Below, piece after piece: positions 43,163 through 50,527 of a stretch of 64,000 nucleotides of DNA; the first letter of the stretch is position 1; every line of letters begins with the position of its first letter. The notes beneath the pieces were generated by a model, which was not told the origin of the DNA, did not search any database, and saw nothing but the letters and a program-made list of their open reading frames with translations. Both the position numbers and the translations under genes were made by a program. The DNA comes from Lentibacillus sediminis (lineage in GTDB: Bacteria; Bacillota; Bacilli; Bacillales; Amphibacillaceae): contig NZ_NIXK01000001.1 in assembly GCF_002763455.1 (NCBI RefSeq), positions 1-64,000 of the forward strand. The letters are read 5' to 3'.

Positions 43163-43225
43163 ATCTTGAAAGTCACAAAACTAGATAAAGAAGAACTAGA
43201 ACTGTTGAAAAAAGAATTAGGTTAA
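43163..43225 (+). pseudogene. Possible C-terminal gene remnant
   Basis: A frame ending at TAA 43225 reads ILKVTKLDKEELELLKKELG, a plausible helical protein tail with no start or ribosome binding site. It lies in the 218-base gap between the ABC-F and ypmS genes and may be a relic of a lost gene. Confidence 0.2.
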
Positions 43226-43292
43226 AAAGGCAAATGTCATCGGGGTAAATAAACGGCTCAGGAATTCTCCTGCTGCTGTTTTTTAACACCCA

Positions 43293-43326
43293 AAAAAGCT
43301 GAAACCACATTGGTCCCAGCTTTTCA
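43293..43326 (-). terminator. Terminator of the ypmR-ypmS operon
   Basis: AAAAAAGCTG and CAGCTTTT, with inner ACCA/TGGT pairs, just after the ypmS stop on the minus strand. Confidence 0.75.
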
Positions 43327-43959
43327 CGGACGCATCATATTAATGCCGAGTGATTGGTAAGGAACCTCAAGCTGGAAGGAAATATTGTTGGCTTCCAGAT
43401 CAATCTCCTCGACTTTGACATTAAAATTGCTGCCCAGGTTGATGTCTGTGACAGCAACATAAATCTCTTCCTCCGCCGGGTTCACCGACACCCATGGAGG
43501 CATTGGCAAATAGTCTTCCATATAGCTCATAATCCGCTCGTTGGGCAGCTGCAGGAGTCCGACTGAAATGGAGCGGAGTCTTAATATAAGGTCGCCGTTT
43601 TCCTGAGCGATTGGCTCAAAGTGAACAGACAATGGCACACTGGAGGAAAAGACAGGCAACTCGCCCATTAAGTGCACATCATCCTCCAATGCCACACTGT
43701 ATTGATGTTCCGAACCTGCAACCAGTTGATCAAGGTAGCCATTGATCAGTTCATTCAGATTTTCTTTGGTGGTTCGGATGGTGAATTCCGAGCTTTCCTC
43801 CGCAGGTATTTCTTCTGTGGTCGGGTGCGGATTCTCGGCTGCAGGCCAAAAAATCAGAGCAAGCACAAGTAGAAGAATGAAGCCATTAAAAATACACAGG
43901 CCGATAAACAGACGCTTCCACTTATCTTTGTGCTGCTTTTGCTCAATCCGTGACGTCAT
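43324..43959 (-). CDS. ypmS: DUF2140 membrane-anchored protein (YpmS)
   Basis: 211 residues from ATG 43959: a short basic cytoplasmic start, one TM segment (LFIGLCIFNGFILLLVLALIFWPA), then an extracytoplasmic YpmS domain (FTIRTTKENLNELINGYLDQ, YSVALEDDVHLMGELPVFSSSVPLSVHFEPIAQENGDLILRLRSISVGLLQLP, VAVTDINLGSNFNVKVEEIDLEANNISFQLEVP). YpmS is conserved in Bacillus next to YpmR, function unknown. The stop of ypmR overlaps an ATG at 43968; ATG 43959 has better spacing to AAGAAGG. Second gene of the ypmR-ypmS pair. Confidence 0.88.
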   Translation of the reverse strand: MTSRIEQKQHKDKWKRLFIGLCIFNGFILLLVLALIFWPAAENPHPTTEEIPAEESSEFTIRTTKENLNELINGYLDQLVAGSEHQYSVALEDDVHLMGELPVFSSSVPLSVHFEPIAQENGDLILRLRSISVGLLQLPNERIMSYMEDYLPMPPWVSVNPAEEEIYVAVTDINLGSNFNVKVEEIDLEANNISFQLEVPYQSLGINMMRP

Positions 43960-43964
43960 ACCTC

Positions 43965-44885
43965 TCATCCTTCTTCTTCCGTAATATAATCCAGCACGCG
44001 CTGGGCAATAAGGCGGTACCCCAGGTCATTCGGGTGGAAATTATCCAGGGCAAACAAGTCCGCCTCGCTGTCTTCAAACAAATCAACTGTGGGGATAAAC
44101 GTCACATTTTCATGCTGCTGGGCCAAGGTTCTCCCCGTATCATTCCATGCTGATATAATAAAATCAAGCTCTTCAATGTCCTCAAAATAGGTGCTGAACG
44201 GATTATAAAAGCCGACAAGGTAGATTTCACTATCCGGGTTGATTTCCTGCATCACTAAAAGAATCTGTTCCAACCGGTTTTCATAGTCGATCCGCGCCTC
44301 GGCGAAATCCTCGAGATTCAGATCGGTAAACGTTTCCTTTACCACTTTCATAATATCGTTGGCGCCAATGGTCATAAGCACGATGTCTGCCTGTTCGATG
44401 GAGGAAGTGATTTCCGGTTCATCCAGCCGTGCCAGAAGCTGATCCGAGCGATGGCCGCGCACCCCGTAATTTTCAAAGGTCACGAGCTCGGTTTCTTCAT
44501 TAATTGCCCGGTTCAGAATGCCGACATAACCGCCCTCTTCCTGTTCTGCACCGACACCTTTTGTCAGGGAGTCGCCAATCGCCACCACATGGGTTTCCTC
44601 ACCGGAAAAGAATTCCACTGTGTTTTGCAATGCATCTGCTACAACTTCAGAAAACTGCCGCGGTTCACTTTCTTCTGCTGTCGTAGTTTCGTCCTCAGTG
44701 GCTTCCTCCTCTTGCTCGGGCTCTTCCACCGTCTGCTCCTCCTGAGGGGATTGGTCTTCAGGCTGGGTGATGGTCACATTGCTGAGGTCGGCTCTCGGGT
44801 AATTTATCCAAATGAACATCGCTCCTGCTGTGAGGAGCAATAAAGCAATCAAACGTCTATTTAAATTCAAGAAGATCACATCCAT
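43965..44885 (-). CDS. ypmR: SGNH/GDSL hydrolase (YpmR-like)
   Basis: 306 residues: N-terminal TM anchor (LIALLLLTAGAMFIWI), an acidic linker of about 45 residues rich in Glu, Gln and Thr, then an SGNH hydrolase with all blocks: block I VVAIGDSLTKGVGA (nucleophile Ser), block III TIGANDIMK (Asn), block V ALDNFHPNDLGYRLIA (Asp-His). These enzymes hydrolyse esters of lipids or acylated sugars; YpmR's substrate is not known. Acts outside the membrane. Co-transcribed with ypmS. Confidence 0.92.
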   Translation of the reverse strand: MDVIFLNLNRRLIALLLLTAGAMFIWINYPRADLSNVTITQPEDQSPQEEQTVEEPEQEEEATEDETTTAEESEPRQFSEVVADALQNTVEFFSGEETHVVAIGDSLTKGVGAEQEEGGYVGILNRAINEETELVTFENYGVRGHRSDQLLARLDEPEITSSIEQADIVLMTIGANDIMKVVKETFTDLNLEDFAEARIDYENRLEQILLVMQEINPDSEIYLVGFYNPFSTYFEDIEELDFIISAWNDTGRTLAQQHENVTFIPTVDLFEDSEADLFALDNFHPNDLGYRLIAQRVLDYITEEEG

Positions 44886-44951
44886 GCTGTTTCTTATAGA
44901 CCTACGTATTATTATTATAAAGGTATACGGTCCTTATGCCTACCTTAATTT

Positions 44952-45222
44952 TAAGAAGATGTTCAAAAAGTCCGGTAACAATGACACATCACAGGGGAAC
45001 TTCTGCTAAGTTCGCCCACGTCCTGTGGGCAACGCAGAAATCACCACATCCTGTGGAAGCTCGTTGGCTTGCTTTTCCGCTACTCACGTATTTAAAAGCA
45101 TACGCTCCGTTCCTTGGAAAAGAAAACCACTTTTCCTGCGTGCTAGATCGTCTGCTCAAAGCTACGCCGCCTCGAAATTCTTGGTCCTTGTTATCCTCCT
45201 TTTTGAACTCCATATTCTTTAA
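44952..45222 (-). repeat. Dispersed repeat B, copy 2 (inverted relative to copy 1)
   Basis: Inverted ends (GATGTTCAAAAAGTCCGG at left, CTTTTTGAACTCC at right) and the same 120-base core as 36236-36432 on the other strand. The left part differs: it contains CACATCACAGGGG and CGCCCACGTCCTGTGGGC / CACCACATCCTGTGG, a variable segment between conserved end and core. Confidence 0.88.
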
Positions 45223-45224
45223 GA

Positions 45225-45260
45225 AAAAATCGCCTCTCAACAAGGCGATTTTCATCTTTT
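45225..45260. terminator. Terminator between repeat B and rarD
   Basis: AAAATCGCCT and AGGCGATTTT pair around CTCAACA; A and T tracts either side. Confidence 0.85.
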
Positions 45261-45300
45261 CTTTTATTTTGCCGGTGCTGGCTGAAATTAAACCAGCCTC

Positions 45301-46206
45301 CTAAGCGCTTTTTCGCTGGGAGCGGGGCCGTCTGTAGGCTGAACTCATATAAAGAAAAAGCGCAAACCAGATTAGGATAAACGCGACCAGGTGGGCGCTG
45401 GTAAACGGCTCGTTATATAAAAACACACCTAAAATAAGCATGATCGTTGGCGCAATGTACTGCAGAAACCCAACCAAGCCTAAAGGGATCTTCTTAGCTC
45501 CGCTTGCAAACAGAAGCAGCGGAATAGCTGTCGCAACACCAGCTCCCATTAAAAGAAGATTCAGCGTGGAAACAGGATCCGCGAGTGAAAAAGCGGTCTC
45601 CGGCAAAACAAATAAATAAATAAGGGCAAGCGGTGTGACGATCATCGTCTCAATGGTCAGCCCAGTCATCGCGCTGACATCAATTTGCTTTTTCAAGAGG
45701 CCATAAAAAGCAAAACTCAGCGCCAGTACGAGCGACACCCATGGAAATACACCAAAACTCACGGTCAGATAAACCACCCCAATGCCTGCAAGGATAAACG
45801 AAACATTTTGCCTTCTCGTAGTTCGTTCCTTCAGCACGAGGATGCCGAGCAAAATGCTGACCAGCGGATTAATATAGTAGCCTAGACTTGCCTGGATGAC
45901 ATAATCACTGTTCACCGCCCAGATAAAGGTCAGCCAGTTCAAACTGATAAAAACCGAGGCCGCCGTGATCCCGGCCAGACGCTTTTTATTTTTCAGAAGC
46001 GCTTTACTTTCTCCGAGGAAGGAGGTCCATTTTCTGGAGATTATGATAATAATAAGCATAAAAATAAAAGACCAGACGATCCGATGTGCCAGAATCTCTC
46101 CCGGAGGAGCTGCATCGGCTAACTTCCAATAGATCGGCAAAAAGCCCCATAAAAGATAGGCGCTCGCGGCATAGATCATGCCGAGCTTTTCTTGCTGCTG
46201 CATCAT
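45301..46206 (-). CDS. rarD: EamA family transporter RarD
   Basis: 301 residues, ten TM segments in two EamA repeats. N-terminal KLGMIYAASAYLLWGFLPIYWKLADAAPPGEILAHRIVWSFIFM is diagnostic of RarD; LNWLTFIWAVNSDYVIQASLGYYINPLVSILLGILVLKER and GLVGFLQYIAPTIMLILGVFLYNEPF follow in their usual places. RarD proteins are drug/metabolite permeases first linked to chloramphenicol sensitivity; substrate unclear. GGAGAG lies upstream of ATG 46206. Monocistronic. Confidence 0.92.
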   Translation of the reverse strand: MMQQQEKLGMIYAASAYLLWGFLPIYWKLADAAPPGEILAHRIVWSFIFMLIIIIISRKWTSFLGESKALLKNKKRLAGITAASVFISLNWLTFIWAVNSDYVIQASLGYYINPLVSILLGILVLKERTTRRQNVSFILAGIGVVYLTVSFGVFPWVSLVLALSFAFYGLLKKQIDVSAMTGLTIETMIVTPLALIYLFVLPETAFSLADPVSTLNLLLMGAGVATAIPLLLFASGAKKIPLGLVGFLQYIAPTIMLILGVFLYNEPFTSAHLVAFILIWFALFLYMSSAYRRPRSQRKSA

Positions 46207-46284
46207 AGGCCGGCTCTCCTTTCCAAATAAGTTAAGTTTAATTTGCTATGAAGAAGAAAGCAATCATCCAGCCTGTTCACAAAT

Positions 46285-46322
46285 AGAAAACGCTTTCAAA
46301 ATGGGTTAATTTCCTTTATGAT
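46285..46322 (+). promoter_or_regulatory. Promoter with overlapping cre (CcpA) site
   Basis: AGAAAACGCTTTCA (46285-46298) matches the cre form TGAAAGCGCTTTCA with two changes. It overlaps the -35 TTTCAA (46294-46299); a 17-base spacer leads to the -10 TATGAT (46317-46322). Carbon catabolite repression of the downstream gene is inferred. Confidence 0.62.
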
Positions 46323-46356
46323 AGAGGGTGGGAAGACAGGAGAGGGGGATTTTACG

Positions 46357-47541
46357 ATGACAGAGAAAAGGAAGCGTTTGGAGACGACGGTTATTCACGA
46401 AGGTTATGATGCAAAGGAAATGCTGGGCAGTCTCACGCCACCCTTATTTCAAACATCCACTTATACATTTGATACTGCGGAACAGGGAGAGCGGCGGTTT
46501 GCCGGGGAAGAGGAAGGCTATGTTTATTCTCGGCTCGGCAACCCAACCGTAAACATTTTGGAAGAGCGGATGGCAGCACTGGAGGGCGGGGAGCGTGGTC
46601 TGGCGTTTGCTTCCGGCATGGCAGCGGTGTCTGCCGTTTTGATTGCTTTAACGAAATCAGGTGACCATATTTTATGTTCCTCTGGGCTTTACGGCTGTAC
46701 GTTTGGGCTGCTGCAGATGATGGAAGAGAAATATCAGATTACCCATGATTTTTCCCAGATGGAATCAAAGGAAGCGATCCGTGAGCTGATTCGTCCGGAA
46801 ACGGCCTGCATTTATGTGGAAACACCGGTTAATCCGACGATGAAGCTGATTGATCTGGAGCTGGTGGCAGAGGTGGCGCGTGAGTATGACATTCCGGTAG
46901 TGGTGGATAACACATTTTCTTCGCCTTACCTGCAGCGGCCGCTGGAGGCGGGGTGTGATGTAGTGTTGCACAGTGCGACCAAATATATCGGGGGGCACGG
47001 GGATGTGGTTGCCGGCGTTGTTGTCGGAAAGAAAGATTTTCTGGACGGAGTGGCGATGACAACACAGAAAGACATCGGCGGAATTATGTCGCCAATGGAT
47101 GCCTGGCTCTTAATCCGGGGGCTGAAAACCCTGCCGATCCGGCTTGACCGCCATTGCCATAATGCTGCCAAATTGTTTGAGAAGCTAAGCAAGCACCCGA
47201 AAATCGCCCATGTTTACTATCCGGGGGATGAAGACCACCCGGACTATCCGATCATGCAAAGGCAAATGAAGCATGGCGGCGGGCTGATCGCTTTTGAAAT
47301 CAACGGAAGTAAACAGGATGCACAGCGGCTGCTGAATCACCTCTCTTTTATCAAGATTGCTGTCAGTCTCGGTGATGCGGAGACACTAATTCAGCATCCG
47401 GCCACGATGACACATGCGGTTGTGCCACCGGATGCGCGCAAGGAGATGGGAGTAACTGACCAGCTGATCCGCTTATCAGCCGGGCTTGAGGCCTGGGAGG
47501 ATATTTGGGAAGACCTGGAGCAGGCACTGGATAGATTATAA
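46357..47541 (+). CDS. mgl: Methionine gamma-lyase (trans-sulfuration PLP enzyme)
   Basis: 394 residues from ATG 46357 (GGAGAGGGGG about nine bases upstream). Cys/Met metabolism fold: TPPLFQTSTYTF, YSRLGNPTVNILEERMAALEGGERGLAFASGMAAVSAVL, PLP lysine in HSATKYIGGHGDVVAG (about K209) and SLGDAETLIQHPATMTH. The Cys in SSGLYGCTFGLL (about C114) is the active-site Cys that marks methionine gamma-lyases among relatives. The enzyme splits methionine into methanethiol, ammonia and 2-oxobutyrate. Cystathionine or homocysteine gamma-lyase is the alternative. Catabolite control through a cre site fits a degradative role. Confidence 0.88.
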   Translation: MTEKRKRLETTVIHEGYDAKEMLGSLTPPLFQTSTYTFDTAEQGERRFAGEEEGYVYSRLGNPTVNILEERMAALEGGERGLAFASGMAAVSAVLIALTKSGDHILCSSGLYGCTFGLLQMMEEKYQITHDFSQMESKEAIRELIRPETACIYVETPVNPTMKLIDLELVAEVAREYDIPVVVDNTFSSPYLQRPLEAGCDVVLHSATKYIGGHGDVVAGVVVGKKDFLDGVAMTTQKDIGGIMSPMDAWLLIRGLKTLPIRLDRHCHNAAKLFEKLSKHPKIAHVYYPGDEDHPDYPIMQRQMKHGGGLIAFEINGSKQDAQRLLNHLSFIKIAVSLGDAETLIQHPATMTHAVVPPDARKEMGVTDQLIRLSAGLEAWEDIWEDLEQALDRL

Positions 47542-47544
47542 GAT

Positions 47545-47600
47545 GGAGCACGTTCTGACGGAAAATTTTCCGGCGGGGCGTGTTTTTTTGCTGACTAAAG
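47545..47600 (+). terminator. Weak terminator after the lyase gene
   Basis: AGCACG...CGTGTTTTTTT with an inner GGAAAATTTTCC palindrome. Confidence 0.6.
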
Positions 47601-47700
47601 GGAACGGTGACATAAGAATCACATCAATCGATTCATCAAAGCGGCAGTTATGTGCTATATTAAATGGTAAGGATAAAACGAGGGCGAGGATGGACGGCAT

Positions 47701-49143
47701 ATGGATATACTTACATATTTACTCGGGTTCGTGATATTCACGAATATCGCGCTCGGTGTATCAATTATTTTCCTCGAGCGAAAAGATCCCACATCTACCT
47801 GGGCGTGGCTCATGGTGCTGCTGTTTATTCCGCTTGCCGGGTTTATTATTTACCTGATCTTCGGAAAGCCGATCAGCAACCGACGCATTTTCACGTGGGA
47901 CACAAAAAGCAGGCTGGGGGTAAAGACGGCCGTTCAGTCCCAGCTGCGGGCCATTGAGGACGGAACATTTGAATTCAGGCATAAAGAAATGGCCGAATAC
48001 GAAGACTTGGTCTATATGCATCTGCGCAATGATGACGCGATTTTCACCCAGAATAATAAAGTGGATCTCTACACCGACGGGGAGGATAAATTCAATGCCT
48101 TGATTCAGGATTTGGAGAAGGCCAAGGATCATATTCATCTCTTATATTACACCATCCGTCATGATGGCCTGGGACAGCGTATTGCCGCTGTACTGATCAA
48201 AAAGGCGAACGAAGGGGTGGATGTCCGTGTACTGTATGACGACATGGGATCCCGTACCCTGAAGCGGAAATATGTCCAGCGCCTGCGAAACGCAGGGATA
48301 CAGGTCGAGTCTTTTTTTCCATCGAAATTTTTCAATTTCAATTTTAAAATCAATTACCGCAATCACCGCAAGCTGGCAATCATTGATGGGAAAATCGGTT
48401 ATACCGGGGGCTTTAATATTGGGGATGAATACTTAGGGCTGAAGAAAAAGTTCGGCTATTGGCGCGACACACATCTCCGGTTCCGCGGAGACGCTGTGCA
48501 AAATATGCAAACACGGTTTATATTGGACTGGAACCAGGCATCCCGTCATGACATTTTGTATAACGACCGATATTATTCGAGCGATTCGGCCGGTGATGTC
48601 GGCACACAGATCGTCTCGAGCGGTCCCGATTCCGAGTGGGAGCAGATCAAAAACGGCTATATTAAAATGATTATGTCGGCAAAGGAATACATTTACATCC
48701 AGACACCTTACTTCATTCCGGATGAAAGCCTGCGGGATGCTCTCAGAATTGCCGCGCTTTCCGGGGTGGAGGTGAAGCTGATGATTCCCAACAAGCCGGA
48801 TCACCCGTTTGTTTATTGGGCGACTTTGTCCTACAGCGGAGATTTGTTGAATGCAGGGGCAGAGCTTTATGTTTATCAAAATGGCTTCCTGCATGCGAAA
48901 ACGATTATCGTGGATGGGAAAATTTCCTCTGTTGGCACGGCAAACATTGATGTGCGCAGCTTCCGGCTGAATTTTGAGGTGAACGCCTTTTTATACGATC
49001 AGGATCTGACTCAGCGGCTGCTGGATGCTTTTTATAAGGACATGAAGCTGTCCACACAGGTGACGAAAAAGCTGTACGACAAGCGGTCGGTTGGCATCCG
49101 GTTTAAAGAATCTGTATCACGGCTTCTCTCACCGGTGCTGTAG
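47701..49143 (+). CDS. cls: Cardiolipin synthase
   Basis: 480 residues. Two N-terminal TM segments (YLLGFVIFTNIALGVSIIFL and WLMVLLFIPLAGFIIYLIFG), then two phospholipase D HKD motifs: NHRKLAIIDGKIGYTGGFNIGDEYLG (about residue 222) and FLHAKTIIVDGKISSVGTANIDVRS (about 397). The enzyme joins two phosphatidylglycerols to cardiolipin and glycerol at the membrane. Bacillus has several copies (ClsA, YwjE, YwiE); this length and N-terminus fit the ClsA/YwnE type. GAGGATGG lies before ATG 47701. Cardiolipin rises in salt-adapted Bacillaceae, consistent with the host guess. Confidence 0.93.
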   Translation: MDILTYLLGFVIFTNIALGVSIIFLERKDPTSTWAWLMVLLFIPLAGFIIYLIFGKPISNRRIFTWDTKSRLGVKTAVQSQLRAIEDGTFEFRHKEMAEYEDLVYMHLRNDDAIFTQNNKVDLYTDGEDKFNALIQDLEKAKDHIHLLYYTIRHDGLGQRIAAVLIKKANEGVDVRVLYDDMGSRTLKRKYVQRLRNAGIQVESFFPSKFFNFNFKINYRNHRKLAIIDGKIGYTGGFNIGDEYLGLKKKFGYWRDTHLRFRGDAVQNMQTRFILDWNQASRHDILYNDRYYSSDSAGDVGTQIVSSGPDSEWEQIKNGYIKMIMSAKEYIYIQTPYFIPDESLRDALRIAALSGVEVKLMIPNKPDHPFVYWATLSYSGDLLNAGAELYVYQNGFLHAKTIIVDGKISSVGTANIDVRSFRLNFEVNAFLYDQDLTQRLLDAFYKDMKLSTQVTKKLYDKRSVGIRFKESVSRLLSPVL

Positions 49144-49214
49144 CGTGAGTAGTCTGGAGGATAAATGAAAGAGTAAAGGAAAAACTAGCTGAAAAGAAAA
49201 GGGAGGAAGAAATA

Positions 49215-49730
49215 ATGGAAGCAAAACCATGTTCGAATTCACTGACAGTCAAAACTTCGCACGTCCTGCCGCCGGACACCAATGCGCATGGCACGCTGTT
49301 TGGCGGTGCCTTGATGGCCCATATTGATGATGTGGGTGCGATTGCTTCAGTGAGACATGCCCGCAAGCCTGTGGTCACAGCGTCGATTGATTCGGTTGAT
49401 TTTCTTGAGCCCGTCAAAGAAGGGGACTCGATTTGCCTGGAGGCTTTTGTGACCTGGACCCATAACACATCCATGGAAGTCTTTGTCAAAGCGGTCACGG
49501 AAAACTTGCTGACAGGGGACCGGAAAGTGTGTACCACGGCATTTTTAACGATGGTAGCGGTTGACGAAAATGGGCCAATCCCGGTCCCGGAAGTTTACCC
49601 GGAGACAGATGATGAGCGGATGCTGCATGAAGGAGCCCCGGAGAGAGCAAAACAGCGAAAAGCCCGCCGCAAGCAATCCAAGGAGCTTGCAGAGCAATTT
49701 GGTACGAGCTATCCTTGGCATAGAGGGTAA
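49215..49730 (+). CDS. ykhA: Acyl-CoA thioesterase, hot-dog fold (YkhA)
   Basis: 171 residues. LPPDTNAHGTLFGGALMAHIDDVGAIASVRHARKPVVTASIDSVDFLEPVKEGDSICLEAFVTWTHNTSMEVFVKAVTENLLTG holds the hot-dog core with the active-site Asn-Gly-Asp region (NAHGTLFGG, HIDDVGA). The C-terminal tail (ERMLHEGAPERAKQRKARRKQSKELAE) is a basic helix typical of YkhA. It hydrolyses acyl-CoA to free acid and CoA in the cytosol. GGGAGG at the right distance before ATG 49215. It stands alone. Confidence 0.92.
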   Translation: MEAKPCSNSLTVKTSHVLPPDTNAHGTLFGGALMAHIDDVGAIASVRHARKPVVTASIDSVDFLEPVKEGDSICLEAFVTWTHNTSMEVFVKAVTENLLTGDRKVCTTAFLTMVAVDENGPIPVPEVYPETDDERMLHEGAPERAKQRKARRKQSKELAEQFGTSYPWHRG

Positions 49731-49803
49731 AAGCTTTAAAGATGGTCAGGTTACAAAAAGGATCTGCTTTTTATTTTGTAGTTGATGAAAACTGCGACAT
49801 AGG

Positions 49804-49866
49804 CAGCCGCTGCGGAAATACCCCTCGCTTCCCGCGGAAAGCGGAATGTATTTCCGTAGCGGCAGG
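49804..49866. repeat. Dispersed repeat A, compact palindromic copy
   Basis: GCCGCTGCGGAAATACCCC and GAATGTATTTCCGTAGCGGC are inverted arms around CTCGCTTCCCGCGGAAAGC. The left flank GTTGATGAAAACTGCGACATA matches GTTGATGGAAACAGCGACATA near 31954, so the repeat extends beyond the palindrome. Confidence 0.8.
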
Positions 49867-49921
49867 AGTTACGTCACAGTCTATAGATATTGTGAAAAAT
49901 TCTTTTAGAACAGGTATAAAA

Positions 49922-49958
49922 AAAAGAGCTGTACCTCACGCGGACAGCTCTTCTTGTT
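49922..49958. terminator. Terminator of the HxlR-type gene
   Basis: AAGAGCTGT and ACAGCTCTT with an 11-base loop; T-rich on the minus side after the stop at 49960. Confidence 0.78.
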
Positions 49959-49959
49959 C

Positions 49960-50289
49960 TTAAACACTTTGTTCTTTCACTTCTTCTTCTGAAATATTAT
50001 CTTCTGCCCAGCATTGGATTTCCTTGATCACCGGCTCAAGCGAGCGGCCTTTGTCTGACAAGGAATACTCAATGCGCACAGGGAATTCCGAGTAGATATT
50101 TCGTTCCACAATGCCTTCTTTTTCGAGCAGCTTCAAACGATCAGAGAGCAATCTGCCGCTGATCGGCAAATCGGCTTCCATTTCGGAAAAACGTTTGGTC
50201 CCTTTCAGCAGGTCAAACAGAATCAGCCCGACCCATCTCGTGCTAAGCAGTCCCATCGCCTTCTCAAACCGCGGACATAATTTCTCCAT
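49960..50289 (-). CDS. HxlR family transcriptional regulator (YodB-like)
   Basis: 109 residues from ATG 50289, eight bases after GAGAGGG. Winged helix HxlR pattern: KLCPRFEKAMGLLSTRWVGLILFDLLKGTKRFSEMEADLPISGRLLSDRLKLLEKEGIVERNIYSEFPVRIEYSLSDKGRSLEPVIKEIQCWAED. The Cys near the N-terminus (LCPRFE) corresponds to the redox-sensing Cys of YodB/CatR in B. subtilis, which respond to quinones and diamide; this suggests but does not prove electrophile sensing. It is divergent from the aminopeptidase gene, with dyads between them (TTATGTTAACATAA, 50374-50387). Confidence 0.9.
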   Translation of the reverse strand: MEKLCPRFEKAMGLLSTRWVGLILFDLLKGTKRFSEMEADLPISGRLLSDRLKLLEKEGIVERNIYSEFPVRIEYSLSDKGRSLEPVIKEIQCWAEDNISEEEVKEQSV

Positions 50290-50298
50290 GATCATCAC

Positions 50299-50527
50299 CC
50301 TCTCTTTGTATCCGTGTTTCTCCGATTTATTCTGAATTCATATCATCAATAATTACCAAAAGTAACCTTGTTCTTATGTTAACATAAATTTATAATAAGG
50401 TAAATAGACGAGATATCCAACTCAAGAAAGCTTTTTTCTTTTAGTAGAAAAAAAGTTTTGGCAATTTGGCAGCTTCTGTGAAATAATAGCATTAGCAAAC
50501 TAACTATATTTTGGGGGTAGTATTCTA
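50299..50527. promoter_or_regulatory. Divergent promoter region of the HxlR and aminopeptidase genes
   Basis: Perfect dyad TTATGTTAACATAA (50374-50387) inside a wider imperfect dyad (CCTTGTTCTTATG ... ATAATAAGG). TTGGCA (about 50458) with AATAAT about 18 bases on is a plausible plus-strand promoter. The dyad is a candidate HxlR operator. Confidence 0.45.

Noticed and set aside
44989-45255. Peptide frame with FSFPRNGAYAFKYVSS in repeat B, also seen in the other copy
   Set aside because: The shared peptide comes from nucleotide identity of the repeat; frames start and stop at different places and lack ribosome binding sites.
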